Counted from the stretch's first letter, positions 38,393-46,466 are shown. The stretch is DNA of 64,000 nucleotides from Streptomyces sp. NBC_01264 (GCF_026340675.1 NZ_JAPEOX010000001.1:2356001-2420000); one strand, 5' to 3'. Translations and numbers: made by a program. The notes: generated by a model from the sequence alone, not told the origin.

Positions 38393-38420
38393 AAGGTATT
38401 GAATAGAACCATTGCTTGGG
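38393..38420. promoter_or_regulatory. Candidate operator between glnA4-like and FadR-type genes
   Basis: The intergenic region contains an AT-rich dyad GGTATTGAATAGAACC (38395-38410) and an AACCATTGC motif (38407-38415). An identical AACCATTGC occurs 18 nt upstream of the permease start (39316-39324). Both are on the plus strand. A FadR-type dimer could bind near both to control the two divergent operons. Confidence 0.45.
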
Positions 38421-38436
38421 AAGGGGAGGAGGCGAG

Positions 38437-39183
38437 ATGACCGATACGGCGAGCGAGGACGAGGCCGCCCGACGGCTCAATCCCGTACTGCGGCAGGTGC
38501 GGGCGGGCAACGGGTTCGAGGAGGCGCTGGAGCAGATCCTCCAGGTGGTCCGGCTCGGACTGGTGCCGGGCGGGGAACGGCTGCCGCCGGAGCGCGAGTT
38601 GGCCGAGCGGATGGGGATCAGCCGGGTGACGCTCCGCGAGGTGCTGAAGGTGCTCCAGGACCAGGGCCTGGTGGAGGCCCGGCGCGGACGGTACGGCGGA
38701 ACGTTTGTCCTGCCCCGTCCCGACACGCCGGCCGGGGGCACCGAGGAGGAGCTGCGACGCCGGGTCGCGGGCGTGGACATCGAGGACGTCCTGCGCTTCC
38801 GCGAGGTCCTGGAGGTGGGAGCGGCCGGGCTGTGCGCCTCCCAGGGACTGTCCGAGCGGGACACCGACCGGCTGCTCGCCGCCCTGGCCGCCACCCACGA
38901 CGCCCCGCTGCCCGACTACCGCCGCCAGGACACGCTGTTCCACCTCACCCTGTGCGAACTCGCCGGATCCGCCACCCTGACGGCCCAGTACGCCGCCGTC
39001 CGGGCCTCCGTGAACGACCTGCTGGACTGCATTCCACTGCTGGTGCGCAACCTGGAGCACTCGCAGCAGCAGCACAGCGCCCTGGTGGAGGCGGTGCTGG
39101 ACCACGACCCGGAGGCGGCCCGCGCGGTGATGCGCGAGCACTGCTGCGGCACGGCGGCGCTGCTGCGGGGGTTCCTGACCTGA
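38437..39183 (+). CDS. FadR-type GntR family regulator (EpuR-like)
   Basis: This 248-residue protein has a GntR winged helix (about 22-95, LPPERELAERMGISRVTLREVLKVLQDQGLVEA) and an FCD-type C-terminal effector domain (about 110-240) with the D/H-x...H metal-binding pattern typical of FCD (for example RQDTLFHLTLCELAGS and MREHCCGTAAL). In S. coelicolor the equivalent regulator, called EpuRI, represses the ethanolamine genes. A GGGGAGGAGG site precedes the chosen ATG at 38437; the frame opens at 38416. Confidence 0.85.
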   Translation: MTDTASEDEAARRLNPVLRQVRAGNGFEEALEQILQVVRLGLVPGGERLPPERELAERMGISRVTLREVLKVLQDQGLVEARRGRYGGTFVLPRPDTPAGGTEEELRRRVAGVDIEDVLRFREVLEVGAAGLCASQGLSERDTDRLLAALAATHDAPLPDYRRQDTLFHLTLCELAGSATLTAQYAAVRASVNDLLDCIPLLVRNLEHSQQQHSALVEAVLDHDPEAARAVMREHCCGTAALLRGFLT

Positions 39184-39315
39184 ACCGGACCCGTCCCGGA
39201 CCCGGCCCGGGCCGCCCCGGCCACCCGGTCCGTCCCGACCGAGAGGCATTCGTAACCCCCGTTTAACGCAGGGGTCTTGCGCCCGCCACGCCCGAGCGGC
39301 AAAGGTACGCCCCAC

Positions 39316-39324
39316 AACCATTGC
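39316..39324 (+). promoter_or_regulatory. AACCATTGC motif upstream of the permease
   Basis: This 9-mer is identical to 38407-38415 upstream of the regulator gene and lies 18 nt before the permease ATG. Two occurrences at equivalent places in one regulon suggest a shared binding site or promoter part. Confidence 0.35.
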
Positions 39325-39341
39325 CCTAGGCAGGAGCGCAC

Positions 39342-40829
39342 ATGGCCGACGACACCGGCGCACGGCTGGCAGCCGTACCCGAACCCGCACAGTCCCCCGA
39401 GAACGCCGCACCCGGGAACGGCAGCGACGGCTACCTGGAGCGCCGTACCCTGCGCCGCGGCAGCGCCGGCTGGCTGCTGCTGACCGGTCTCGGCGTCGCG
39501 TACGTGGTCTCCGGCGACTTCTCCGGCTGGAACATCGGCCTCGCGCAGGGCGGTTTCGGCGGCCTCGCCGTCGCCACCGTCCTGATGGGCGCGATGTACG
39601 CGTGCCTGGTCTACTCCCTCGCCGAGCTGTCGGCGATCCTGCCCACCGCGGGCGGCGGTTACGGTTTCGCCCGCCGGGCGCTCGGCACCTGGGGCGGCTT
39701 CCTCACCGGCACCGCGATCCTCATCGAGTACATCCTCGCCCCGGCCGCCATCGCCATCTTCATCGGCGACTACGTGGAGTCCCTCAACCTCTTCGGCCTC
39801 ACATCGGGCTGGCCCGTCTACCTCGCCTGCTTCGTCGTCTTCATCGGCATCCACCTGTGGGGCGTGGGCGAGGCCCTCAGCTTCTCCCTGATCGTCACCG
39901 CCATCGCCGTGATCGCGCTGGTCGTCTTCGCCGTCGGCGCGTTCACCCAGTTCGACCCCTCCAACCTCGACAACATCGCCGTCGACACCACCGCCGCCGG
40001 CGCGAGCTCCTGGCTGCCGCTGGGCATCCTCGGGATCTGGGCCGCCTTCCCCTTCGGCATGTGGTTCTTCCTCGGGGTCGAGGGCGTCCCGCTCGCCGCC
40101 GAGGAGGCCAAGGACCCGGTCCGCTCGGTACCGCGCGCCCTGTCGATCTCGATGGGCATCCTGGTCCTCCTGGCCCTGGTCACCTTCCTCGCCTCGACCG
40201 GAGCCCGCGGAGCCGAAGCCATCAAGGACGCGGGCAACCCGCTGGTCGTCGCCCTGGAGGGCGACCCCGGCCTCTCCTGGCTGAAGACCTTCGTCAACTA
40301 CGCGGGCCTGGCCGGGCTGGTGGCCTCCTTCTTCTCCCTCATCTACGCCGGCTCCCGCCAGCTGTTCGCCCTGTCCCGGGCGGGCTACCTCCCGCGCTTC
40401 CTGTCCCTGACCTCGAAGCGCAAGGCCCCGTACCTGGGCCTGCTCATCCCCGGCGCCATCGGCTTCGCCCTGGCCGCCGCCACCGGCAACGGCCCGCGCA
40501 TGCTGAACATGGCGGTCTTCGGCGCGACCATCAGCTACGCCCTCATGGCCCTCTCCCACATCGTGCTGCGGCGCCGCGAGCCCGGCCTGGAGCGCCCGTA
40601 CCGCACTCCGGGCGGCATCGTGACCTCCACGGTGGCCTTCGTCCTCGCGATCTCGGCCCTGGTCGCCACCTTCCTGGTGGACAAGGACGCGGCCTTCATC
40701 GCCCTGGCCGTGTACGCCGTCGCCCTCGCCTACTTCGCGTTCTACAGTCGGCACCACCTCGTGGCCTCCGCGCCGGAGGAGGAGTTCGCGGCGCTCGCGG
40801 AAGCGGAGGCCGAGCTCTCCCGCGACTGA
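39342..40829 (+). CDS. APC-family permease, ethanolamine-type
   Basis: This 495-residue protein has about 12 transmembrane segments and a hydrophilic N-terminus of about 38 residues. It matches the amino-acid-polyamine-organocation family, with VVSGDFSGWNIGLAQGGFGGL and EYILAPAAIAIFIGDY of the ethanolamine permease type (known from Pseudomonas). It follows the FadR-type regulator gene (158-bp gap with an AACCATTGC motif) and leads into the C26 hydrolase gene 38 bp downstream, so it is the probable ethanolamine uptake system. Confidence 0.85.
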   Translation: MADDTGARLAAVPEPAQSPENAAPGNGSDGYLERRTLRRGSAGWLLLTGLGVAYVVSGDFSGWNIGLAQGGFGGLAVATVLMGAMYACLVYSLAELSAILPTAGGGYGFARRALGTWGGFLTGTAILIEYILAPAAIAIFIGDYVESLNLFGLTSGWPVYLACFVVFIGIHLWGVGEALSFSLIVTAIAVIALVVFAVGAFTQFDPSNLDNIAVDTTAAGASSWLPLGILGIWAAFPFGMWFFLGVEGVPLAAEEAKDPVRSVPRALSISMGILVLLALVTFLASTGARGAEAIKDAGNPLVVALEGDPGLSWLKTFVNYAGLAGLVASFFSLIYAGSRQLFALSRAGYLPRFLSLTSKRKAPYLGLLIPGAIGFALAAATGNGPRMLNMAVFGATISYALMALSHIVLRRREPGLERPYRTPGGIVTSTVAFVLAISALVATFLVDKDAAFIALAVYAVALAYFAFYSRHHLVASAPEEEFAALAEAEAELSRD

Positions 40830-40867
40830 CCCGCCCGTCCCCTCTCGCTCCTTCCGGAGGTCCTTCC

Positions 40868-41575
40868 GTGCCCAGGCCGCTCATCGGCATCACCACCTAC
40901 GTCGAGAAATCCACCCGCTACGGGGTGTGGGACGTTCCGACGGCCCTCGTCCCCACCGGGTACTACGAGCTCGTCCAGGCCTCGGGCGGCACCGCCGTCC
41001 TGCTCCCGCCGGACGAACCGGAGGCGGCGCCGGAGGTGCTCGGCCGACTGGACGGCCTGGTCGTCGCGGGCGGCCCGGACGTGGACCCGGACCGGTACGG
41101 GGCTCCGCGCGATCCCCGCACCGGCCCGGCGGCCACCGTCCGCGACGCGTGGGAGCTCGCGCTCATCACGGCGGCGCTGTCCTCCGGTACACCCCTGCTC
41201 GGCATCTGCCGCGGCATGCAGGCGCTGAACGTGGCCCTGGGCGGCACCCTGATCCAGCACATCGACGGCCACGTACTGAGCCCCGGCGTGGTCTCCTGGC
41301 ACCCGGTCCGCCCGGTCCCCGGCACGCTGTACGCGGCGCTGGTCCCGGAGGAGGCGGAGGTCCCCACCTACCACCACCAGGCCGTGGACCGCCTGGGCCA
41401 CGGCCTGATCGCCTCCTCCCACGCGGCGGACGGCACGATCGAATCCATCGAACTCCCCGGAGCCCCCTGGACCCTGGGCGTCCAATGGCACCCAGAACTG
41501 GACAAGGACACCCGCGTCATGTCGGCCCTGATCACGGCGGCGGCCGCCCGCCCTTGTCAGCCGTCCGGCGTTTGA
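40868..41575 (+). CDS. Peptidase C26 gamma-glutamyl hydrolase (PuuD-like)
   Basis: This 235-residue class I glutamine-amidotransferase-like enzyme has the catalytic Cys in LGICRGMQALNVALGG (about residue 116) and the His/Glu pair in GVQWHPELDKD. PuuD-type enzymes hydrolyse gamma-glutamyl amides. Here it would split gamma-glutamylglycine into glycine and glutamate as the last step of the cluster, which is inferred. The GTG start has GGAGG 7 nt upstream. The last five residues (QPSGV) and the TGA stop are supplied by a Streptomyces-wide intergenic repeat. Confidence 0.85.
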   Translation: MPRPLIGITTYVEKSTRYGVWDVPTALVPTGYYELVQASGGTAVLLPPDEPEAAPEVLGRLDGLVVAGGPDVDPDRYGAPRDPRTGPAATVRDAWELALITAALSSGTPLLGICRGMQALNVALGGTLIQHIDGHVLSPGVVSWHPVRPVPGTLYAALVPEEAEVPTYHHQAVDRLGHGLIASSHAADGTIESIELPGAPWTLGVQWHPELDKDTRVMSALITAAAARPCQPSGV

Positions 41576-41720
41576 GGACCGGGGTCTGGGGTCTGGGCTT
41601 TCGGCCCGGCCGGGGTTTGTCTTTCAAGCCGTCCGGCGTTTGAGGACCGGGGTCTGGGGCGGAGCCCCAGAAGGGGTCCGGGCGCAGCCCGGGGAACGGC
41701 GGAAGGGCGGGTAGGGGAAC
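41558..41720. repeat. Two copies of a GCCGTCCGGCGTTTGAGGAC repeat
   Basis: GCCGTCCGGCGTTTGAGGAC, extended to 32 nt by a run of CGGGGTCTGGGG-type bases, occurs at 41560-41591 and again at 41628-41659 (period 68 bp). It is followed by GGCGGAGCCCCAG and GGTCCGGGCGCAGCCCGGGG. From memory this is an abundant intergenic sequence in many Streptomyces genomes, with no known function. The first copy supplies the stop codon of the C26 hydrolase. Confidence 0.7.
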
Positions 41721-41758
41721 TCCGCCCCGCGCAGCGGCACACGCCCGCAGCCGGGGCC

Positions 41759-41802
41759 CAGCGCCGCGCCAGCGCCGCGCCAGCGCCGCGTCAGCGCCGC
41801 GT
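41759..41802. repeat. 11-bp tandem repeat, four copies
   Basis: CAGCGCCGCGY is repeated four times head to tail at 41759, 41770, 41781 and 41792. The TGA stop of the LysR gene (41791-41793) falls within it, so copy changes could alter the C-terminus of that regulator or its downstream spacing. Confidence 0.75.
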
Positions 41803-42732
41803 CAGCGTGAGCAGATCCCGCGCGGGCCCCGCCGGCCGCGCCCCCGCGGGCCACACCGCGCGGAGCTCCCGCTCCAGCCCCGCCCCGAGCACCGGCACGG
41901 ACACCAGCCGCCGCCCCGCCATCTCGTCCCCGACCGCGAGTTCCGACAGCACGCACGGCCCGGCCCCGCTCACCGCCGCCGCCTTCACCGCCGTGGTGGA
42001 GGCCAGTTCCAACAGCGGCTCCGCCAGCCCCCCGCACCCGGCCAGCGCCGCGTCCAGGACCTGCCGGGTCCCCGACCCCCGTTCCCGCAGGATCAGCGGC
42101 GTCGCCGCCAGCTCCGCCGGCTCCACCCCGCGCGTGCGCCGCGCCCAGGGGTGCCCGGGGGCCACCGCCACCACGAGGCGGTCCCGCGCGATGACCACCG
42201 AGTCCAGTCCCTCCGGCACGCTCAGCCCCTCCACGAACCCGAGGTCCGCCTCGTGGGCCAGGACCCGCTCCGCGACCACCGCCGAGTTCCCCGCGTGCAG
42301 GGACACCGCCGTGTCGGGCCGCTGCCCGCGCAGTGCGATCAGCCAGCCGGGCAGCAGGTACTCCGCGATGGTCATACTGGCCGCGACCCGCAGCCGGGAG
42401 TCGCGGCGGCCCCGTAGCGCCTGCGCTCCCGCGTCGAAGGCCTCGGCCGCCTCCACCACCCGCCGGGCCCAGTCCGTGACCAGCGCGCCCTCCGCGGTCA
42501 GCGTCGACCCGCGCGGGGAACGGTCCACGAGCGCGACCCCCAGCCGGGTCTCCATCGCCCGGATCCGGCTGCTGGCGGCGGGCTGGGTGATCCCGAGCCG
42601 TCGCGCGGCGGCGCTCAGACTGCCCACGCGCGCGACCGCGAGCAGCAGCTCCATGGCCCCCAGGTCCGGGACCCGGTGTGCCAGCGGAACCTGCCCCTCG
42701 ACCCACTCCTCATGACCCTGCCCATGACCCAT
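41791..42732 (-). CDS. LysR-type regulator
   Basis: This 313-residue protein has an N-terminal winged HTH (about 24-85, SAAARRLGITQPAASSRIRAMETRLG) and a type 2 periplasmic-binding-like effector domain (about 110-300). It starts with MGHGQGHEEWVEGQ, an unusual lead-in of about 20 residues. TAAACT (minus strand, 42739-42744) lies 6 nt before the ATG and there is no ribosome binding site, so the mRNA is probably leaderless. The palindrome CATAA-N7-TTATG covers this promoter. It is divergent from the TDT transporter and is likely to control it. Confidence 0.87.
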   Translation of the reverse strand: MGHGQGHEEWVEGQVPLAHRVPDLGAMELLLAVARVGSLSAAARRLGITQPAASSRIRAMETRLGVALVDRSPRGSTLTAEGALVTDWARRVVEAAEAFDAGAQALRGRRDSRLRVAASMTIAEYLLPGWLIALRGQRPDTAVSLHAGNSAVVAERVLAHEADLGFVEGLSVPEGLDSVVIARDRLVVAVAPGHPWARRTRGVEPAELAATPLILRERGSGTRQVLDAALAGCGGLAEPLLELASTTAVKAAAVSGAGPCVLSELAVGDEMAGRRLVSVPVLGAGLERELRAVWPAGARPAGPARDLLTLTRR

Positions 42733-42746
42733 AACTTCAGTTTATG
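42730..42746. promoter_or_regulatory. LysR palindrome over its own start and the divergent promoter
   Basis: CATAACTTCAGTTTATG has inverted CATAA/TTATG ends, the T-N11-A-type spacing seen in LysR targets. It includes the ATG and the -10 of the LysR gene (-10 at 42739-42744) and lies 57 bp before the TDT transporter start, so it should serve autoregulation and control of the transporter. Confidence 0.5.
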
Positions 42747-42802
42747 CCCTCATAGGAAGATCCCCTCTGCCATCCGGCCCCGCCCGGCGGGACGCTGGAC
42801 CC

Positions 42803-43936
42803 ATGGCCACCACGCTCGTACGACCCCGCCCCACCACCCCCGGGACCCTCCGCACCGCAGCCGCCCACAAGGCCCCGTCCCTGCGGCACCTCGGCCCCAA
42901 CTGGTACGCCTCCGTCATGGGCACGGCGATCATCGCCAATGCCGGCGCGACCCTCCCGTACCAGCTCCCCGGCCAGCGCGTGGTCTGCCAGATCTTCTGG
43001 GTCCTGGCCGCCACCGCCCTCACGGCCTTGCTGACCGCCCGCGCCGGCCACTGGCTCCACCACCGCGACCAGGCCCGCGCCCACCTCCTGGACCCCGCCG
43101 TGGCCCCCTTCTACGGCTGCCTCTCCATGGCCCTGCTGGCCGTCGGCGGCGGCGCGCTCATCGTCGGCAAGGACCTCGTCGGCGTCCCCGCCGCCGTCGC
43201 CGTGGACACCGTCCTGTTCACCGCCGGCACCGCCATAGGCCTCCTCGCCGCCGTGACCGTCCCCTACCTGATGGTGGTCCGCCACAAGGTCGAGGCCCAC
43301 CAGGCCACCCCCGTCTGGCTGCTCCCCGTGGTCGCCCCCATGGTCTCCGCCGCGCTGGGCCCCCTGCTCATCCCCCACCTCCCCGCGGGCCAGGCCCGCG
43401 AGGCCATGCTGCTCGGCTGCTACGCGATGTTCGGCCTCAGCCTGCTCGCCACCCTGCTGCTGCTCCCCCTGATCTTCGGCCGGCTGATCTTCCACGGCCC
43501 CCTCCCCCTGGCCCTCACCCCGACCCTGTTCCTGGTCCTGGGCCCCCTCGGCCAGTCCACCACCGCGGTGAACTCCCTCGCGGACATGGCTCCCCGGTCG
43601 ATGGCCGGCCAGTACTCCGGCGCCCTCTCCGCCTTCGCGGTCGTCTACGGGGTCCCCGTGATGGGATTCGCGCTGCTGTGGCTGGCGCTGGCCGGGGCGA
43701 TGCTGCTGCGGGCCGCCCGTGACGGCATGGGGTTCGCCATGACCTGGTGGGCGCTGACCTTCCCCGTCGGCACCTGTGTCACCGGCGCCGCCGGACTGGC
43801 CCGGCACACCGGCCTCACCGCCTTCTCCTGGCTGGCCGCGGCCCTCTTCCTGGCCCTGCTGACCGCCTGGCTGCTGGCCGCCGCGAACACCCTGCGCGGC
43901 CTGTGGACCGGCCGCCTCCTGGCGGCGCCCCGCTAG
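42803..43936 (+). CDS. TDT family transporter (TehA/SLAC1-like)
   Basis: This 377-residue protein has ten transmembrane segments in the pattern of the tellurite-resistance/dicarboxylate transporter family. The N-terminal motif HLGPNWYASVMGTAIIANAG (about 29-48) is the family's best-known feature. Members export or import C4-dicarboxylates, sulfite, tellurite-related anions or chloride; the substrate here is unknown. A LysR regulator gene lies divergently next to it. Its TAG stop shares CTAG with the convergent BtuF-like gene. Confidence 0.88.
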   Translation: MATTLVRPRPTTPGTLRTAAAHKAPSLRHLGPNWYASVMGTAIIANAGATLPYQLPGQRVVCQIFWVLAATALTALLTARAGHWLHHRDQARAHLLDPAVAPFYGCLSMALLAVGGGALIVGKDLVGVPAAVAVDTVLFTAGTAIGLLAAVTVPYLMVVRHKVEAHQATPVWLLPVVAPMVSAALGPLLIPHLPAGQAREAMLLGCYAMFGLSLLATLLLLPLIFGRLIFHGPLPLALTPTLFLVLGPLGQSTTAVNSLADMAPRSMAGQYSGALSAFAVVYGVPVMGFALLWLALAGAMLLRAARDGMGFAMTWWALTFPVGTCVTGAAGLARHTGLTAFSWLAAALFLALLTAWLLAAANTLRGLWTGRLLAAPR

Positions 43937-44652
43937 AGCGCAGCCCGCAGGGCCGCCCCCAGCACCTCCGGGGCACCGGCCAGCGAGGGCCCGTACCAGG
44001 TCAGGTGGCGGCCGTCGACGAACGCCGCCGGGACGCCGGGGAAGGCCTCGGGCCCGTCCCCGGGCGTGAAGCGGTACGGCTCGTCCGGGAACACCACGAG
44101 ATCGCAGCCCGCGGCGGCCAGCTCCGCCGCCGGGATCCTGGGGTAGCGCTCCGCGTGACCGGCGTAGGCGTTGCGCACGCCCAGGCGGGCCAGCAGGTCC
44201 CCCGCGAAGGTGTCGCGGCCCAGCACCATCCAGGGCCGTCGCCACACGGGCACGAAGGCCGTCCGGGGCGGTCCGGCCGGCTCCGCGCGGGCCCACGCGG
44301 CCTCCGCGGCCGCCAGCCACCCGGGCCGCTCCAGCCCCATGGCCCCCACGAGCACCCGGTCCAGTTCGGTGAAGGCCTGTGGGAGGTCCCGTACCTCGGT
44401 GACCAGGACCTCCAGGCCGGCCGCCCGCAGCGCCGCCAGGTCCGGCGCCCGGTTCTCCTCCTCGTTGGCGAGGACCAGATCCGGGCGCAGCTCCGCGATC
44501 GCCCGTACGTCGGGGTTCTTCGTCCCCCCGATGCGCACCACGTCCCCCAGCGCGGCCGGGTGCGTGCACCAGTCGGTCACCCCGGCCAGCGCCCCGGGCG
44601 CGCTCACGGCCACCGCCTCGGTCAGGGACGGCACCAGCGAAACGACCCGCAT
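43933..44652 (-). CDS. Helical-backbone metal-receptor (BtuF-like) protein without signal peptide
   Basis: This 239-residue protein starts MRVVSLVPSLTEAV, which is the mature start of BtuF-type cobalamin/corrinoid-binding proteins, with the long inter-domain helix near TELDRVLVGAMGL and a second lobe (CDLVVFPDEPYRF). No signal peptide or lipobox is present, so it should remain in the cytoplasm; some actinobacterial relatives have unknown roles. It begins 4 bp after the stop of the XRE-cupin gene, so they form an operon. Its stop overlaps the TDT stop in CTAG. Confidence 0.75.
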   Translation of the reverse strand: MRVVSLVPSLTEAVAVSAPGALAGVTDWCTHPAALGDVVRIGGTKNPDVRAIAELRPDLVLANEEENRAPDLAALRAAGLEVLVTEVRDLPQAFTELDRVLVGAMGLERPGWLAAAEAAWARAEPAGPPRTAFVPVWRRPWMVLGRDTFAGDLLARLGVRNAYAGHAERYPRIPAAELAAAGCDLVVFPDEPYRFTPGDGPEAFPGVPAAFVDGRHLTWYGPSLAGAPEVLGAALRAAL

Positions 44653-44656
44653 CCGC

Positions 44657-45310
44657 TCAGTGTCCCGGCGAGGGCGGCTCGGAGGTCGCGTGGATGTGCT
44701 CGCCGACCGCGACGATCAGGATCCGGGTGTCCTCGGTGACGGCCCGCCAGCGGTGGCGCACCCCGCCGGACAGGAACAGCGCGTCGCCGTTCTCCAGCCG
44801 GTACGCCCGCCCCTCGGCCTCCACCTGGCAGGCGCCCGAGACCACGTACATCAGCTCGTCGTTGCGGTGCTGGTACTCGCGGCCCGCGTCCTGGTCCCCG
44901 GTGAACTCCAGCGCGTGCAGCTGGTGGTGCCCGCGCACGAGGGGCCGTACGCCGGGCACGGGGGTCAGCGCGGAATCGTCACCGGCCCGTACGAGGTCCA
45001 CGGTGCGCGCGGTGTCGGAGGCGGCCAGCAATTCGACGGCCGTGGTCTCCAGCGCGTCGGCGACCCGTTCCAGGGACCGCATGCTGGGCCGGGCCCGCTC
45101 GTTCTCTATCTGACTCAGGAAGGGGACCGACAGCCCGCTGCGCGCGGACACCGCCGCGAGGGTCAGCTGCAGGGCCCGGCGTCTCTTGCGCACGGCCACG
45201 CCCACCCGCAGCGGTTCCTTGGACTCCTTGTCCCGATCCCGCTCCTTGTCGTCCGCGCCGGTCGTCGCTCCGCGTCCGTTCCTGCCCTCGGTGCCGTCCC
45301 TGTCGTCCAT
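44657..45310 (-). CDS. XRE-family regulator with cupin domain
   Basis: This 217-residue protein has a charged N-terminus (about 30 residues, D/E/R/K), an XRE HTH (about 41-95, LAAVSARSGLSVPFLSQIENERARPSM) and a C-terminal double-stranded beta-helix cupin domain (about 125-205, RNDELMYVVSGACQVEAEGRAYRLENGDALFL). Such regulators often respond to small metabolites, frequently amines or amino acids. It precedes the BtuF-like gene by 4 bp and is divergent from the exonuclease gene. The promoter lies in 45311-45471. Confidence 0.87.
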   Translation of the reverse strand: MDDRDGTEGRNGRGATTGADDKERDRDKESKEPLRVGVAVRKRRRALQLTLAAVSARSGLSVPFLSQIENERARPSMRSLERVADALETTAVELLAASDTARTVDLVRAGDDSALTPVPGVRPLVRGHHQLHALEFTGDQDAGREYQHRNDELMYVVSGACQVEAEGRAYRLENGDALFLSGGVRHRWRAVTEDTRILIVAVGEHIHATSEPPSPGH

Positions 45311-45471
45311 GGCGGGGCTGCCCTCCCCTTGTCCCGGTCAGTCCGTCGCACATCGCGCATCGCACATCGGTGTGCTGTAAGCACCTTACGCAGCAACCGG
45401 CCCCGGTTTCGCGCTCACGAGCGGAGCAGGCCGTACCTGCGCCACTTTCCGTTTGCCCTCAGTGCATCATC

Positions 45472-46404
45472 GTGACCGTGACGACGACACGACGCTTGAT
45501 GCTCCTGGACACCGCTTCCCTCTACTACCGCGCGTACTTCGGCGTGCCGGACTCCGTGAAGGCCCCCGACGGCACTCCGGTCAACGCCGTCCGCGGCCTG
45601 CTCGACTTCATCGGCCGCCTCGTGCAGGACCACCGGCCCGACGACCTGGTGGCCTGCATGGACGCCGACTGGCGCCCCCACTGGCGGGTGGAGTTGATCC
45701 CGTCCTACAAGGCCCACCGGGTCGCGCAGGAGACCGAGAGCGGCCCGGACGTCGAGGAGACCCCGGACACCCTGGCCCCGCAGGTCCCGATCATCGAGGC
45801 GGCCCTGGACGCCTTCGGCATCGCCCGGGTGGGCGTCGCCGGGTACGAGGCCGACGACGTGATCGGCACCCTGACCGGCCGCGCCACCGGCCCGGTGGAC
45901 ATCGTGACGGGCGACCGCGACCTGTACCAGCTGGTCGACGACGCCAAGCAGCGCCGGGTGCTGTACCCGCTGAAGGGCGTGGGCACCCTCCAGGTGACCG
46001 ACGAGGCGTGGCTCCGCGAGAAGTACGGGGTGGACGGCCCCGGGTACGCCGACCTGGCGCTGCTGCGCGGGGACCCGAGCGACGGCCTGCCGGGCGTCCC
46101 CGGCATCGGCGAGAAGACGGCGGCGAAGCTGCTGGACGCCTACGGGGACCTGGCCGGAATCATCGCGGCGATCGAGGACCCGAAGTCGAAGCTGACCCCC
46201 ACCCAGCGCAAGCGGCTGGACGAATCGAGGCCTTATCTAGCGGTTGCCCCGAAGGTGGTCCAGGTCGCCTCGGACGTTCCGCTTCCGGCGTTCGACCCGG
46301 CGCTCCCGGCCGTCCCCGCACAGCCGGATCTGGTCGCCGCGCTCGCGCAGAGGTGGGGCCTGAGTGGAGCCGTTGAACGTCTGGGCAGCGCACTTCGCCT
46401 CTGA
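45472..46404 (+). CDS. 5'-3' exonuclease (PolI-N-type, flap endonuclease fold)
   Basis: This 310-residue protein matches the 5'-nuclease domain of DNA polymerase I or ExoIX. The acidic metal-binding residues are in MLLDTASLYYRAYFG, CMDADWRPHWR, YEADDVIGTL and VTGDRDLYQLVDD, and the H3TH DNA-binding motif is GDPSDGLPGVPGIGEKTAAKLL (about 200-220). It removes RNA/DNA primers or flaps. The GTG start at 45472 was chosen by family alignment; a second GTG in frame at 45478 is possible. An upstream extension of the frame to 45370 has no family match. Confidence 0.9.
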   Translation: MTVTTTRRLMLLDTASLYYRAYFGVPDSVKAPDGTPVNAVRGLLDFIGRLVQDHRPDDLVACMDADWRPHWRVELIPSYKAHRVAQETESGPDVEETPDTLAPQVPIIEAALDAFGIARVGVAGYEADDVIGTLTGRATGPVDIVTGDRDLYQLVDDAKQRRVLYPLKGVGTLQVTDEAWLREKYGVDGPGYADLALLRGDPSDGLPGVPGIGEKTAAKLLDAYGDLAGIIAAIEDPKSKLTPTQRKRLDESRPYLAVAPKVVQVASDVPLPAFDPALPAVPAQPDLVAALAQRWGLSGAVERLGSALRL

Positions 46405-46413
46405 GGTGCTAAC

Positions 46414-46427
46414 TTAGGCAATCCTAA
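46414..46427. promoter_or_regulatory. Iron box (DmdR/IdeR-type) upstream of the siderophore-interacting protein
   Basis: TTAGGCAATCCTAA is a perfect TTAGG/CCTAA dyad with a 4-bp centre, the pattern recognised by DtxR/DmdR iron repressors in Streptomyces, and lies 40 bp before the start at 46467. The downstream gene should be repressed when iron is ample. Confidence 0.75.
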
Positions 46428-46466
46428 GCTTCACCGGAGTCAGGGTCGGAAAGTCAGGGAGACGTC

